Shown here in pieces: positions 35,520 through 44,953 of a DNA stretch of 64,000 bases. The notes under the pieces are model-generated. The model saw only the letters and a program-made list of their open reading frames with translations, ran no database searches and was not told where the DNA came from. The number at the start of each line of letters is the position of its first letter. Position 1 is the first letter of the stretch. The stretch is from NCBI GenBank assembly GCA_046329435.1, contig JAXLUR010000008.1, positions 1 to 64,000 of the forward strand. The letters are read 5' to 3'. This DNA is from M3007 sp046329435 (GTDB taxonomy: Bacteria; Bacteroidota; Bacteroidia; Chitinophagales; Saprospiraceae). Position numbers and translations under genes: made by a program.

Positions 35520-36671
35520 ATGCTTCGCGTTGCTTCCTTTTCTCTGTTGCTGACCGGGCTTTGGCTCGGACTGACGGCGTTTTGGGTTGCAGACCCGGGG
35601 TTCGACGACGGGGCCTTTGCGGTCAACACCACCATCGCACATTATTTTCATCCATCGGAGCGCTCTGCCCCCGACGGGATGGAATTATCGGAAGTGGATT
35701 CCGTTACGACGCTTCACCTTCTCATGCTGAACTACAGCGCTTACGACAGCGCCTACGCCGGCAAAATGCGCCGCAATATTCAACGCCAGTTTCCCGGCGC
35801 GGTGATTCAGGAGTTTTGGGAAGGAAGCCCGGATGATTTATCGACCCAACTGCAGAACAACCATGTTGTCGTGGTGGCCTATCCTTCCAATGGCAGCAAC
35901 GACGCCTTGCGCGCCTACGGCAATGTGTTGCAAAATTTTGTGCGGCAGGGTGGGGCGGTGTTGCTGACCGGCACCCACGAATTTGCCACGCTGCAACAAT
36001 TCGGCCTGTTTGACCTCGACTTCGGGTATTTTTGCAAAGACCCGGATATCCACGAAAATCTTGTCGATCACCCCGTCATGTCGGGCACGCCGGAGGAATT
36101 TACCCTGCCCGATTATGCTTACCCGCTTGATATTTCCGATCCGGGTTTTGTCACACTCGCCGATGTGCGCGGCTATCCTGTGGTGGGCTACAAAACGGAA
36201 GGGCTGGGCAAAATTATTTACCTCGGGTTTGAATACTATTACGACGAACCCGTATCAACCCGCCTGCTGGGCAATGCCATTCGCTGGGTGGCGCCTCATC
36301 CGGAGCAAACGGCTGCTCCGGCAGTGAAAGCGGAACCGCAGGTTTCGGCTACCCCGGCGCTTGTCCGCCGTTCGGAAGAATATCTGTACACCGGTGGAAA
36401 CAAGAAGGACGGGGTTGACCTGAAAATTTACCCCAACCCTTACGCCGTAAAGGCATCTCTCGAATTTGAATTGACCAAAACCACCGCGGTTGCCGTTGAA
36501 ATGACCGATGAAACCGGCCGGCCCGTGGCTGAACTGCTCCGGCAGCGCAATCTGGCGCCCGGAACCTACTATTTCGAGCTGCCCAACCTGCCTCCGGGCG
36601 TTTATTTTGTCAAATGCCGTTGTGGAGAAACCAGCACGGTTCGCAAGGTGGTGAAGATCGCCGAACAATAA
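35520..36671 (+). CDS. Exported protein with glutamine-amidotransferase-like fold and T9SS sorting domain
   Basis: The 383-residue protein has a signal peptide (about 1-24). A Rossmann-like domain follows (about 60-260) with VVVVAYPSNGSNDALRAYG and GGAVLLTGTHEF, reminiscent of the ThuA/GATase1-like fold of surface carbohydrate-active proteins; a catalytic triad is not evident. After a Pro/Ala linker (265-285) comes a T9SS type A sorting domain (about 300-383: IYPNPYAVKASLEFEL, LPPGVYFVKC, ending VRKVVKIAEQ). It should be secreted to the cell surface. The function of the folded domain is unknown. Confidence 0.75.
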   Translation: MLRVASFSLLLTGLWLGLTAFWVADPGFDDGAFAVNTTIAHYFHPSERSAPDGMELSEVDSVTTLHLLMLNYSAYDSAYAGKMRRNIQRQFPGAVIQEFWEGSPDDLSTQLQNNHVVVVAYPSNGSNDALRAYGNVLQNFVRQGGAVLLTGTHEFATLQQFGLFDLDFGYFCKDPDIHENLVDHPVMSGTPEEFTLPDYAYPLDISDPGFVTLADVRGYPVVGYKTEGLGKIIYLGFEYYYDEPVSTRLLGNAIRWVAPHPEQTAAPAVKAEPQVSATPALVRRSEEYLYTGGNKKDGVDLKIYPNPYAVKASLEFELTKTTAVAVEMTDETGRPVAELLRQRNLAPGTYYFELPNLPPGVYFVKCRCGETSTVRKVVKIAEQ

Positions 36672-36707
36672 AACGTCGCGGGATATTTTTCCGCCCATGC
36701 AAAATGC

Positions 36708-36742
36708 AAAAACGCCTTTGCGGAGCCCGCAAAGGCGTTTTT
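36708..36742. terminator. Bidirectional terminator between convergent genes
   Basis: A 16-bp perfect stem (36708-36723 with 36727-36742) with an AGC loop, between the T9SS protein gene and the M16 gene. Confidence 0.9.
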
Positions 36743-36767
36743 ATTTATACCCGCCAGTTGTGCGGAA

Positions 36768-39635
36768 TCAATAGCCGAAGATTTCCTCAAGCGACAATTC
36801 TTTCACTTTGCCAATTTTTTTGAGGTAGTTGAAATCGATCTTGTCGCGATCGCCAAGCACCATCCAGGCAAACCGCCGACCCTTGATGTACTTGTGCTGG
36901 TAGGCGATCAACTCCTCGATGCCCGATTGCTCAAGGGTATGATAAATATCGGCGCGCAGATCACGATTGGCAAAACCCCGGTCCCTGTTGGTGCGCCAGG
37001 TCCAGTAAAGATCCGGCTTCGGAATATTGCCGGCCGCAATCTGTTTCAGTACACTTTGACGGGCATTTTCGATTTGCGTGGGCGAAACCGGCATGTTTTC
37101 AAGAATCTGGTCGAAGGCGTCCACCGCTTCTCTTAATTTATCGGGTTGCGTACCTACATACGATTGCAGGAAATGGGACTGACGCTTCCTCGAAGGGGTG
37201 GCCGCGTAGGCGTACGCCGAGTAGGCCAGGGCTTTCGATTCCCGGATTTCCTGAAACACGATGGACGACAAACCATAGCCGAAGTACTGGTTGTACCATT
37301 CGGCAAATACAAATTCATTGAGGTTGAAATGCGGGGTGCCCCGCGAGACGAGCAGCAACTCGACCTGCACCATCGGGAAATGCACGAAGTACACCTGATT
37401 GTTGCGGATGCTGCGTTCGGGGTATTTTCGGGCTGGCAAAGAGGGCAGGGGCTGTCCGGGTAATAAATGATACTTTTTTAGCGCGCCGGAAGCCTTTCGT
37501 GTTGATAATGGGCCAAAATAGTACACTTCGTGTTTGTAGCTGCGCAACTGACGGGCCAGATCGGTCAGCTCTTCCGGTCGGAGGGCCAAAATCTGTTCGC
37601 GGCTGAGTTTGTCGGAAAACGGCGACACCGGACCGTACTTTGCATAACTGAGCATGCCTTTGGTCAGGATCGTTCGCTTGTCTCTTTTGTCGTTGTCGCG
37701 CCGTACAAAAATATCTGCGGTCAGGTTTTGCAAGGCTTCCTGGTTGGGTTGGGCGTCTGAAAGAACATGTTCCATCAGTTCGACGGCGGCGTCGTAGGAT
37801 TCTTCCAACCCCGACAGGGTAATGTAAAAATGGTCTTCCTGGCAGGTAGCGGAGAAATGCACGCCGAGGCGGTAAAACGCCTGCTGGAGTTCAACCGCCG
37901 TGTATTTCGAAGTACCCAGATAAGGCAGATAACTGGCCAGAATGGAAAGGCGTCGGTCGGCATTGCGGCCCATATCGTACACATAATGCAGGCGGAAGAG
38001 TCTGCTTTGCCCGTCTTGTACCGAACGTAGCAATATGCCGTTTCCGAGTTTTGATTTTTTTATAACCGACTGAAAATCAACAAAACGCGGAGTAATATCC
38101 GGCGTAGATTTTTGCAAAAAATGTTGTGCGAAAGCCGAGCTGTCGGTCCTGTTGAGCTCGACCGCCGTAATGGGCGGTTTTTCCACCTTGAGGACGGAAG
38201 GGTCTTCGCCGGTGTGTTTGTACACCACGGCATAATTATCGGTCCGCAGGTGTTTTTGGGCAAATGCTACGACATCGGCTTTGGTGACGCGTTCTAGTTT
38301 TTCCCATCGCCGCACAAATTTGCTCCATTCAATCCCGTGAACAAATGACCCTGTGATCGCGGCGGCGCGACCCTGATTTTTCTCAAACTCCTTGATTTCA
38401 TGCAGTTTTAGATCTTTGACGACCGCTGAAGGCAACCAGTCTTCAAACGCGCCCTCGCGCAATTTTTCGATTTCCAGCAAGAGCAATTTTTCCACGTCTT
38501 CAAGCGACTGCCCTTCGCGGGGCTTGCCGAACAGATGCAGGCTGCTGTAGTCTTCGTAGGTGCGCGGATAGGCGTAGGCTTCGAGCAGCACCTGTTTTTG
38601 CATCAAGTTCAGGTCGAAAAGGCCAGCCTGGTAATTATGCAGAATCGCTGCGATCAGGGGGAGCATCATGGCTTCTTCGGAAGAAGCGCCGGCAAAACGC
38701 CACGCCATTTCCATCCATGCCGCCTCATGCCCGTATACATCGCGCTGTACCCGCGAATGAAGTTCGGGTTGCGGTTCAAAGTGAAAAGGAGGGATCGGGC
38801 GGGATTCAAACTGGCCGAAATGCCGTTCCGCCAGTTCAACGGCCAGGTCTGGGTCAAAATCGCCGCTCAGTACGATGGCCATGTTGTTAGGCACGTAGTA
38901 GCGGTCGAAAAAACGATAAATATTGGTCTGGGACGGGTTTTTGAGGTCCTCGCCTTTGCCCAGGGTGGTCTGGGTGCCGTAAGGGTGCGTTGGCGTGAGC
39001 GTTTCCTGAAGGGCCTTGAGTACTTTCCTGAAATCGCGGTCCTGGCTGATGTTGTATTCTTCGAACACCGTTTCCAGTTCGGTGTGAAACAAGCGCAGCA
39101 CCGGACGCCGGAACCGCTCGCTTTCCAGTTCGAACCAGCGTTCCAGTTCGTTGGAAGGGATGTCGTTGACGTAAACCGTTTGCTCCACCCAGGTATAGGC
39201 GTTCGTGCCTTTGGCGCCAATCGCGCTTACGAGTTTGTCGTATTCATTGGCGGCTGCATAGCGGGCTGCTTCGAAAGAAAGGCGGTCGATTTCTGCATAC
39301 AAGGCGCGTTTGACCTCGGGGTCGGTCGCTTTCCGATGTTCTTCAAATTTTTGCTCGATCTGGTCGAGCAAGGCTTTTTCCTTTTCCCAGTCGAGACTGC
39401 CGAGGCGGTCGGTGCCTTTGAACATCATGTGTTCGAAATAGTGGGCGAGGCCGGTTGTATCTGCGGGGTCGTGTTTCGAGCCGGCACGTACGGCGATTTC
39501 GGTGTAAACGCGGGGTTCTTCCTTGTTGACGCTCAGGAAAAGCCGAAGGCCGTTAGCCAGGGTGTGTATTTTTACCTGAATGGGGTCGCCCGGTACGGTA
39601 TAAAAAGAGGGCTCTGTTCTGGCGTATGCTGTCAT
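36768..39635 (-). CDS. M16 family zinc metallopeptidase (two-domain, pitrilysin-like)
   Basis: The 955-residue protein has the inverted zinc motif HYFEH (His65, Glu68 base, His69) and a downstream Glu cluster (ELETVFEEYN, 186-194) that holds the third ligand. The C-terminal half repeats the M16 fold without a motif, as in pitrilysin and insulinase. No signal peptide is visible at the N-terminus, so it may act in the cytoplasm on peptides; members without a signal can still be exported in Bacteroidota. Monocistronic. A near-consensus TACTTTTA lies about 35 nt upstream on the minus strand. Confidence 0.93.
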   Translation of the reverse strand: MTAYARTEPSFYTVPGDPIQVKIHTLANGLRLFLSVNKEEPRVYTEIAVRAGSKHDPADTTGLAHYFEHMMFKGTDRLGSLDWEKEKALLDQIEQKFEEHRKATDPEVKRALYAEIDRLSFEAARYAAANEYDKLVSAIGAKGTNAYTWVEQTVYVNDIPSNELERWFELESERFRRPVLRLFHTELETVFEEYNISQDRDFRKVLKALQETLTPTHPYGTQTTLGKGEDLKNPSQTNIYRFFDRYYVPNNMAIVLSGDFDPDLAVELAERHFGQFESRPIPPFHFEPQPELHSRVQRDVYGHEAAWMEMAWRFAGASSEEAMMLPLIAAILHNYQAGLFDLNLMQKQVLLEAYAYPRTYEDYSSLHLFGKPREGQSLEDVEKLLLLEIEKLREGAFEDWLPSAVVKDLKLHEIKEFEKNQGRAAAITGSFVHGIEWSKFVRRWEKLERVTKADVVAFAQKHLRTDNYAVVYKHTGEDPSVLKVEKPPITAVELNRTDSSAFAQHFLQKSTPDITPRFVDFQSVIKKSKLGNGILLRSVQDGQSRLFRLHYVYDMGRNADRRLSILASYLPYLGTSKYTAVELQQAFYRLGVHFSATCQEDHFYITLSGLEESYDAAVELMEHVLSDAQPNQEALQNLTADIFVRRDNDKRDKRTILTKGMLSYAKYGPVSPFSDKLSREQILALRPEELTDLARQLRSYKHEVYYFGPLSTRKASGALKKYHLLPGQPLPSLPARKYPERSIRNNQVYFVHFPMVQVELLLVSRGTPHFNLNEFVFAEWYNQYFGYGLSSIVFQEIRESKALAYSAYAYAATPSRKRQSHFLQSYVGTQPDKLREAVDAFDQILENMPVSPTQIENARQSVLKQIAAGNIPKPDLYWTWRTNRDRGFANRDLRADIYHTLEQSGIEELIAYQHKYIKGRRFAWMVLGDRDKIDFNYLKKIGKVKELSLEEIFGY

Positions 39636-39707
39636 GATTATTACGGTGTTTGATCAGGTCGGAGGGTAAAAGTAGCGCAAATCGGGCACTGAAATTCTAA
39701 AAAACGC

Positions 39708-39737
39708 AGAGGCTGCCGGTTATGACCGGCAGCCTCT
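39708..39737 (-). terminator. Terminator of the M12B-like gene
   Basis: A 13-bp stem (39708-39720 with 39725-39737), a TATG loop and a T-run on the minus strand. Confidence 0.85.
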
Positions 39738-39788
39738 ACAATACGCTTTGGCAGGAAAGGTTCATTCCTGTCCGTTTATTTGCCGCAA

Positions 39789-41408
39789 TTAATTGAGGAT
39801 CAGGCGGGCAGTTAGTTGTTCGCTGGCTGTAGTGACATCGACGAAGTACAAGCCAGGCGCGAGGTTGCCTGTTTGCAGGGTCAGGGTGGTATTGGCATTG
39901 GTGAAATTAACAACATTCACCAGGCGGCCCTGTGCGTCGAACACCCGGACGTAGCCGGTTTCGCCGTCGTTGAGGCGCACGTTCAGGTCAACCTGTACGC
40001 GGTCGGTTGCGGGGTTGGGCGTCAGTTGCACCTTGCCGCTCAGGCTGGCATTGCCGAGGGTACGGTCGTCGCCGGGAGGAGCGTAGTTGGTGCAGTTGGC
40101 CGGCAGGCAGGTTGCGCCGGCAACGCCCGAGCGGATTTTATCACCTGGCTGGGGACCGAAGCCGTTGTTGAAATTGATCCCGTAATTGGTCAGGTGGCAA
40201 TAGCTCATAATGGTGCCGCCGTTGGTGGGCGGCGGGCCGGGCGGGCAACCGCCTTCTGTGGTGTAGCAATTGTCGATGGCAGTGTTGTTGCCGTTCCAGA
40301 CGCAGGCATGGGTATGGCGGCTGCTCATCAGGTGGCCCAGTTCGTGCGTGCAAACCATAATTGTCCAGGAGTAGGTGGGCACGTTTTGATAGGTTGACTG
40401 AAGGCCGGCAAAACACATGCTTTGCTTGCGGTTCGTATTGCAAAGGCCTGCAAAACCCGCTGCCACGCCGCCGAGATTGGATTTCAGGTTGCACAGGATG
40501 GCCAGGTCGCCGGTAAAGCTGTTGTAGCGGAAGTTTTGAAATTTACCCAGCACGGCCGAGGAGGTGTTGCCCGTGTATTTATTGCCGCCGGTTCCGGACC
40601 ATACGTAGATATAATGAATACCTACCTCGATCGACTCGTTGGCATACAGGGTAATGACCTGGTTGAATACGCCCGTGATCCAGGTGGTCACGCCGTTGAC
40701 GCCGCCTTTATTGGTCGTCAGGTCGCGGTCAACTTCGACCCAAAGCCGTACGCAATCGCCTGTGGTGCGTTCGCTGGCGGTTGTTTCGTTCGGGTTTGCT
40801 TCGTCGCCGGTATCGTCAGGCATTTCGCAGAAGGCTTCGGCTGACAATTTCAGGTCGCGGGTCGCGTAGATCAGGTGCTCGTCGGTAAAGCTGCCTTCGA
40901 GTTTGCCGATAACCAGGTTGCCAAACGAATTGTCACTGATAAAGCCCATGATTTCATCGCCGCTGACGGAAATCGCGGCCAGCGAATTGTCGAGGCCTTT
41001 GATGGTGCCGCGGTAGAAAGCCATCGGCGCCAGATCGATCGGCTGGTCGTTCGATTGCTCGGAGACGGCTTTGAAATCGGGGGAGAAAATATTGACCCGA
41101 ACAAGGTCGAGGGTGATGGCGCCCCATTCGGTCGTCGGGACCGTGAATTCCATAGCCTGGGGAGCATTTTCCAGAATAGCCTGCCGAACAGCCGGATTGA
41201 GGGTCAGGACCGTTCCTTTTCCTAATACGTCGTTCTGTGCAGAAGTGGGTTGAAAGGTTTCTTTGCCGGCAAAAAGGTTGACCTTTTGAAACACCGTGCC
41301 GGAATTGTGGTAGTCGTGTACCATTTGAGCGACGGGACGGAGCGCGCTTTGTGCTGCAAGGCCAAGGGCTGCCACCAGGAACATGCCCAACAGGGTAAAT
41401 CTTTTCAT
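39789..41408 (-). CDS. Secreted metzincin (reprolysin-like) metallopeptidase with T9SS sorting domain
   Basis: The 539-residue protein has a signal peptide (about 1-20, ending LGLAAQ), then a prodomain-like region (25-215) and a metzincin catalytic domain with HELGHLMSSRH (His355, Glu356, His359, His365). The Gly of the usual HExxHxxGxxH is Ser here. The Met-turn is GGTIMSYCH. Paired cysteines are common, as expected outside the cell. The last about 80 residues are a T9SS type A sorting domain (VQLTPNPATDRVQVDLN ... LAPGLYFVDVTT ... RLILN). The ATG at 41408 opens the signal peptide; the frame runs open to 41483. A protease for extracellular protein use. Confidence 0.92.
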   Translation of the reverse strand: MKRFTLLGMFLVAALGLAAQSALRPVAQMVHDYHNSGTVFQKVNLFAGKETFQPTSAQNDVLGKGTVLTLNPAVRQAILENAPQAMEFTVPTTEWGAITLDLVRVNIFSPDFKAVSEQSNDQPIDLAPMAFYRGTIKGLDNSLAAISVSGDEIMGFISDNSFGNLVIGKLEGSFTDEHLIYATRDLKLSAEAFCEMPDDTGDEANPNETTASERTTGDCVRLWVEVDRDLTTNKGGVNGVTTWITGVFNQVITLYANESIEVGIHYIYVWSGTGGNKYTGNTSSAVLGKFQNFRYNSFTGDLAILCNLKSNLGGVAAGFAGLCNTNRKQSMCFAGLQSTYQNVPTYSWTIMVCTHELGHLMSSRHTHACVWNGNNTAIDNCYTTEGGCPPGPPPTNGGTIMSYCHLTNYGINFNNGFGPQPGDKIRSGVAGATCLPANCTNYAPPGDDRTLGNASLSGKVQLTPNPATDRVQVDLNVRLNDGETGYVRVFDAQGRLVNVVNFTNANTTLTLQTGNLAPGLYFVDVTTASEQLTARLILN

Positions 41409-41450
41409 ACAGCGAAAGTTTGATTTTAATGAATGAATAAAGCGTGGTGG

Positions 41451-41458
41451 CAAACATA
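41451..41458 (-). promoter_or_regulatory. -7 promoter element of the M12B-like gene
   Basis: TATGTTTG on the minus strand fits TAnnTTTG, 42 nt before the start codon. Confidence 0.45.
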
Positions 41459-41658
41459 GATAATTTTGAATAATCGAAGACATTGCTTTTTTGTCTCGAA
41501 CAGTGCAGGCAGGGCCGATAATGTTTTTGTAAAATGCCGAAATCTTGAAATTCCCTTGGAGTAAGTGCGCGCCCAGGGACCAATTCAGTACTGCGGATGT
41601 TGAAAAAACTGCGGTACTTGGCAGCCGTATCCTTCACTTTTCAGACTTCTTGCCTGCT

Positions 41659-42060
41659 ATGACTTCGCTTCAACTGGTCACTCAATACTACGATTGCTTC
41701 AACCGCAAAGACTGGGCGGGCATGCTCGCTTTGCTCAGCCCGCAGGTGCGCCACGATGCCAATCAGGGCGATTCCTACACGGGGCTCGAGCATTTCCGCC
41801 AGTTTTTGCAACACATGGACGAATGCTACGACGAGGCGCTCACCGATATGTTCGTCATGCCGCATCCCGACGGCGTTCATGTCGCCTGCGAGTTTGTGGT
41901 CAACGGCATTTATAAAAAAACGGACAGCGACCTGCCCCCCGCCGCCGGCCAGCGTTACGTGTTGCCTGTCGGCGCATTTCTTGAAGTGCACGACGGGCAA
42001 ATCACGCGGGTGACCACCTATTACAACCTGCCGCTATGGCTCAAACTGATCGGCCAATGA
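41659..42060 (+). CDS. NTF2/SnoaL-like small-fold protein
   Basis: The 133-residue protein has the alpha+beta cone fold pattern of the NTF2/SnoaL group: LVTQYYDCFNRKDWAGMLALL, a central HDANQGDSYTG, and end strands FLEVHDGQITRVTTYYN. Members range from isomerases to binding proteins; no specific catalytic set can be named. The ATG at 41659 is chosen because the open frame before it lacks the fold. The stop overlaps the start of the GNAT gene by 4 bases. Confidence 0.8.
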   Translation: MTSLQLVTQYYDCFNRKDWAGMLALLSPQVRHDANQGDSYTGLEHFRQFLQHMDECYDEALTDMFVMPHPDGVHVACEFVVNGIYKKTDSDLPPAAGQRYVLPVGAFLEVHDGQITRVTTYYNLPLWLKLIGQ

Positions 42061-42662
42061 CCCCCTCGGCTGCGACGCTGCGTTTCGAGCGCCTCGGCGG
42101 CAAGCACTTCAGTGAGGTGTTCGACGACCTGGCTGCCTTGCGCATAACCGTTTTTCGCGAGTACCCGTACCTCTATGAAGGCACTACGGATTATGAAAAA
42201 TCATACTTGAAGACCTATGCCGACGCTGAGCGTTCTTTCCTGTTTGCCGTGTACGATAGCGGGCGCATGATCGGCGCAACAACCTGCATTCCTCTGGAAA
42301 ACGAAACTGCGGAAGTGCAGGAGCCTTTTCAGAAAGCCGGATATTCGCTGGACGAGGTGTTCTATTTCGGAGAAAGCCTGCTGTTGCCCGAATACCGCGG
42401 ACTAGGGCTCGGGCATCGTTTTTTTGATGAACGGGAGGCGCATGCGGCCAGTTTTGGCACGTTCAGGTACACCTGTTTTTGTGCCGTCGCGCGGCCCGAC
42501 GACCATCCGCTTCGCCCCAAAGACTACCGCCCGCTCGACGAATTCTGGACCAAACGCGGGTACCGAAAAGAACCGGGTTTGCAAAGCCTGTTCGACTGGC
42601 CCGACCTCGGCGAAACGGAATCGACGGCCAAACCCATGCTGTACTGGCTTCGCGCGCTTTAA
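42057..42662 (+). CDS. GNAT family N-acetyltransferase
   Basis: The 201-residue protein has a GNAT layout: FRLERLGGKHF-like N-terminal strand (here LRFERLGGKHF), SFLFAVYDSGRMIGATTCI, and the acetyl-CoA loop LLPEYRGLGLGHRFFDERE. The substrate is unknown. It is translationally coupled to the NTF2-like gene (ATGA overlap) and followed after 11 nt by the nitrilase-family gene, so the three likely serve one pathway, perhaps acyl transfer and amide hydrolysis on a small amine. Confidence 0.85.
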   Translation: MTPSAATLRFERLGGKHFSEVFDDLAALRITVFREYPYLYEGTTDYEKSYLKTYADAERSFLFAVYDSGRMIGATTCIPLENETAEVQEPFQKAGYSLDEVFYFGESLLLPEYRGLGLGHRFFDEREAHAASFGTFRYTCFCAVARPDDHPLRPKDYRPLDEFWTKRGYRKEPGLQSLFDWPDLGETESTAKPMLYWLRAL

Positions 42663-42673
42663 AAATACGGCCC

Positions 42674-43573
42674 ATGCAACTGACTTTGGCAACGGCACAA
42701 TACCCGATCACCGCCTTTCGTGATTTTTCCGAATGGCAACAACACACCGCGCGATGGGTGGAAGAAGCCGCCCGGCAGGGCGCCCGGCTCCTGTTGTTTC
42801 CTGAATACGGGGCGATGGAACTGACCAGCCTCTTGCCCGAAACGATGCAGCGCGACCTGAAACAGCAGGTGCGCGGACTCGATGATCTGAGGGCCGGTGT
42901 CGTTGCTCATTACGAAATGCTGGCCCGCCGCTGGCAGATCGTGCTGGTGGCGCCCAGTTTGCCGGTGATCGAGAACGGCAGGGTGCTGAACCGCGCCTGT
43001 GTATTTTCCGCTGCCGGACTGGCCGGGTATCAGGACAAATGGTTCATGACCCGCTTTGAAGACGAGGAATGGGGCGTCGAAGCCGCGGCGCCTGTATTGT
43101 CCTTGTTCGAAACGGAATGGGGAGCATTTGGCATCCAAATCTGCTACGATGTGGAGTTTCCGCTGGGCGCAGGTTTGCTCGGCGCTGCGGGCGCCAACCT
43201 GATCCTGGCGCCCAGTTGCACCGAAACCATTCGGGGGGCCACCCGCGTGCACGTCGGCGCCCGCGCCCGTGCACTGGAAAATCAATGCTATGTCGCTGTC
43301 GCGCAAACAGTTGGGGATGCCCCCTGGTCGCCCGCCGTCGATGTCAACTACGGCTTTTCAGCCGTTTATACGACACCCGACCGGGACTTGCCGGAAGAGG
43401 GAATCGTTGCGGTCGGAACGCCCCAGCAACCCGGCTGGCTGGTACAATGTATTGATTTTGAGAAGATAAAAGCAGCCCGGCTCGACGGCCAGGTATTCAA
43501 TTTCAAGGATCAGCAAAGGGTACGTTATCAACTGGACGGGCAAATGCCGGAAGTCAGGCGAATCCGAATCTGA
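42674..43573 (+). CDS. Carbon-nitrogen hydrolase (nitrilase superfamily)
   Basis: The 299-residue protein has the full Glu-Lys-Cys triad: Glu44 (LLFPEYGAME), Lys122 (YQDKWFMTR) and Cys157 (GIQICYDVEFP). The fold is that of amidases that cleave C-N bonds other than peptide bonds (for example omega-amidase or N-carbamoyl amidase). The ATG at 42674 matches the family start (MQLTLATAQYP). It is the last gene of the operon and ends only 3 bases from the convergent lysA-like gene, with no terminator between. Confidence 0.9.
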   Translation: MQLTLATAQYPITAFRDFSEWQQHTARWVEEAARQGARLLLFPEYGAMELTSLLPETMQRDLKQQVRGLDDLRAGVVAHYEMLARRWQIVLVAPSLPVIENGRVLNRACVFSAAGLAGYQDKWFMTRFEDEEWGVEAAAPVLSLFETEWGAFGIQICYDVEFPLGAGLLGAAGANLILAPSCTETIRGATRVHVGARARALENQCYVAVAQTVGDAPWSPAVDVNYGFSAVYTTPDRDLPEEGIVAVGTPQQPGWLVQCIDFEKIKAARLDGQVFNFKDQQRVRYQLDGQMPEVRRIRI

Positions 43574-43576
43574 ACC

Positions 43577-44809
43577 TTATAGGCTTACGGGCAGCTGGTT
43601 GCGTACGAGATCGTCGAGGGTTTCGCGGCGGCGGACAAGGTGCGCTTTCCCGTCGAGCAAGAGCACTTCGGCGGGGCGAGGGCGTGAATTGTAATTGGAG
43701 GCCATCATCCACCCGTAGGCGCCGGCATTGTAAAAACAAAGTATATCGCCCTCCACAACTTCGGGGATTCGGCGATCGACTCCGAAAGTATCGGTCTCGC
43801 AAATATTGCCCACCACGGTATAGATCCTGGGTTTGAATTGTGGTTCGGTGACGTTGATAATCTTGTGGTAAGAGCCGTAGAACATGGGTCGGATCAGGTG
43901 ATTCAGGCCGGTGTTCAGGCCTACAAAAACTGTCGAGGTCGTTTGTTTGACCAGCGTGCAGCGTGCGAAAAGGTAGCCGGATTCACTGACTAGGAATTTG
44001 CCGGGCTCGAACATAAGCGTCAGTTCGCGGCCGTATTCGCCGCAAAATTCGGCAAACCGCCGGCTGAGTTTTTCACCCAGTTCCTCCACGTCGGTTTCGA
44101 TATCGTCGGATTTGTACGGCACCTTGAAGCCGCTGCCGAGGTCGATGTATTGCAGGTCTGGAAACTTCCGGGCAGCCTCAAACAATATGTCGGCGCCGCG
44201 CAAGAAAACATCGACGTCGAGGATGTCGGAGCCGGTATGCATGTGCAAGCCTTCGATTCGAAGGCCCTGGCTTTCCACAATGCGCAGCACGTGAGGGAGT
44301 TGGTGAATGCTGATGCCGAATTTCGAGTCGATATGCCCCACGCTGATTTTTTCGTTGCCGCCCGCCATCAGGTGCGGATTGATGCGAATGCAAACCGGGA
44401 CGTCGCGGTGGTGCAAACCCCAGTTTTCGAGCATCGGGATGGCATCGATGTTGATTCGGACGCCGAGTTTTACAGCTTCTTCGTATTCGTCGGCGCCGGC
44501 AAAGTTGGGTGTGTACAGAATGTCGTCGGGCGGAAAACCCGCCAGCAGGCCCAGTTGCACTTCCTGGATTGATACGCAATCGAGCCCGGCGCCCCATTGC
44601 CGAAAAAGGCGCATGACCGCCAGATTGGTCAGTGCCTTGCAGGCGTAGTGGATGCGCAGTTTGGGGTATGGAAACGACCGGGTAAGCCGCTCGTACTGGC
44701 GGTGCATGACCGCGGCATCGTACACATAGAGGGGTGTGCCGTGGGTTTGGCAAAGTTCGAGCGGGTCTATGCCGCCGTCGAATTGATATTTTCCGTCGAT
44801 CAGTTGCAC
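43577..44809 (-). CDS. lysA: Diaminopimelate decarboxylase
   Basis: LysA decarboxylates meso-diaminopimelate to lysine. The 410-residue fold type III PLP enzyme has the PLP lysine Lys58 (HYACKALTN), HIDSKFGI, the glycine-rich phosphate loop (DLGSGFKVPY), EPGKFLVSESG and the active-site cysteine in GNICETDTFG. The end YNSRPRPAEVLLLDGK is typical. A related arginine/ornithine decarboxylase or carboxynorspermidine decarboxylase is less likely given these motifs. It is transcribed alone, with a likely -7 element at 44841-44848. Confidence 0.93.
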   Translation of the reverse strand: MQLIDGKYQFDGGIDPLELCQTHGTPLYVYDAAVMHRQYERLTRSFPYPKLRIHYACKALTNLAVMRLFRQWGAGLDCVSIQEVQLGLLAGFPPDDILYTPNFAGADEYEEAVKLGVRINIDAIPMLENWGLHHRDVPVCIRINPHLMAGGNEKISVGHIDSKFGISIHQLPHVLRIVESQGLRIEGLHMHTGSDILDVDVFLRGADILFEAARKFPDLQYIDLGSGFKVPYKSDDIETDVEELGEKLSRRFAEFCGEYGRELTLMFEPGKFLVSESGYLFARCTLVKQTTSTVFVGLNTGLNHLIRPMFYGSYHKIINVTEPQFKPRIYTVVGNICETDTFGVDRRIPEVVEGDILCFYNAGAYGWMMASNYNSRPRPAEVLLLDGKAHLVRRRETLDDLVRNQLPVSL

Positions 44810-44840
44810 GGGACAAAAGAGGGTAGTGTAAAAGAAGGCG

Positions 44841-44848
44841 CAAAAATA
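44841..44848 (-). promoter_or_regulatory. -7 promoter element of lysA
   Basis: TATTTTTG on the minus strand, an exact match, 31 nt before the start codon. I see no lysine riboswitch in the short leader. Confidence 0.5.
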
Positions 44849-44953
44849 GGGTTTTCAGCACGGGCGCACTTATTTTTACCAGCACACACCAAAACAGCCG
44901 GCCGGCATCATCTATCTTTTTACAACCCGGTCTTCATTTCAACCGCATTGATC

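Noticed and set aside
44913..44920. TATCTTTT as promoter of the sigma factor gene
   Set aside because: Last base differs from TAnnTTTG and there is no -33 element; kept only as a remark.
44810..44953. Lysine riboswitch before lysA
   Set aside because: The predicted leader is only about 25 nt, too short for the aptamer.
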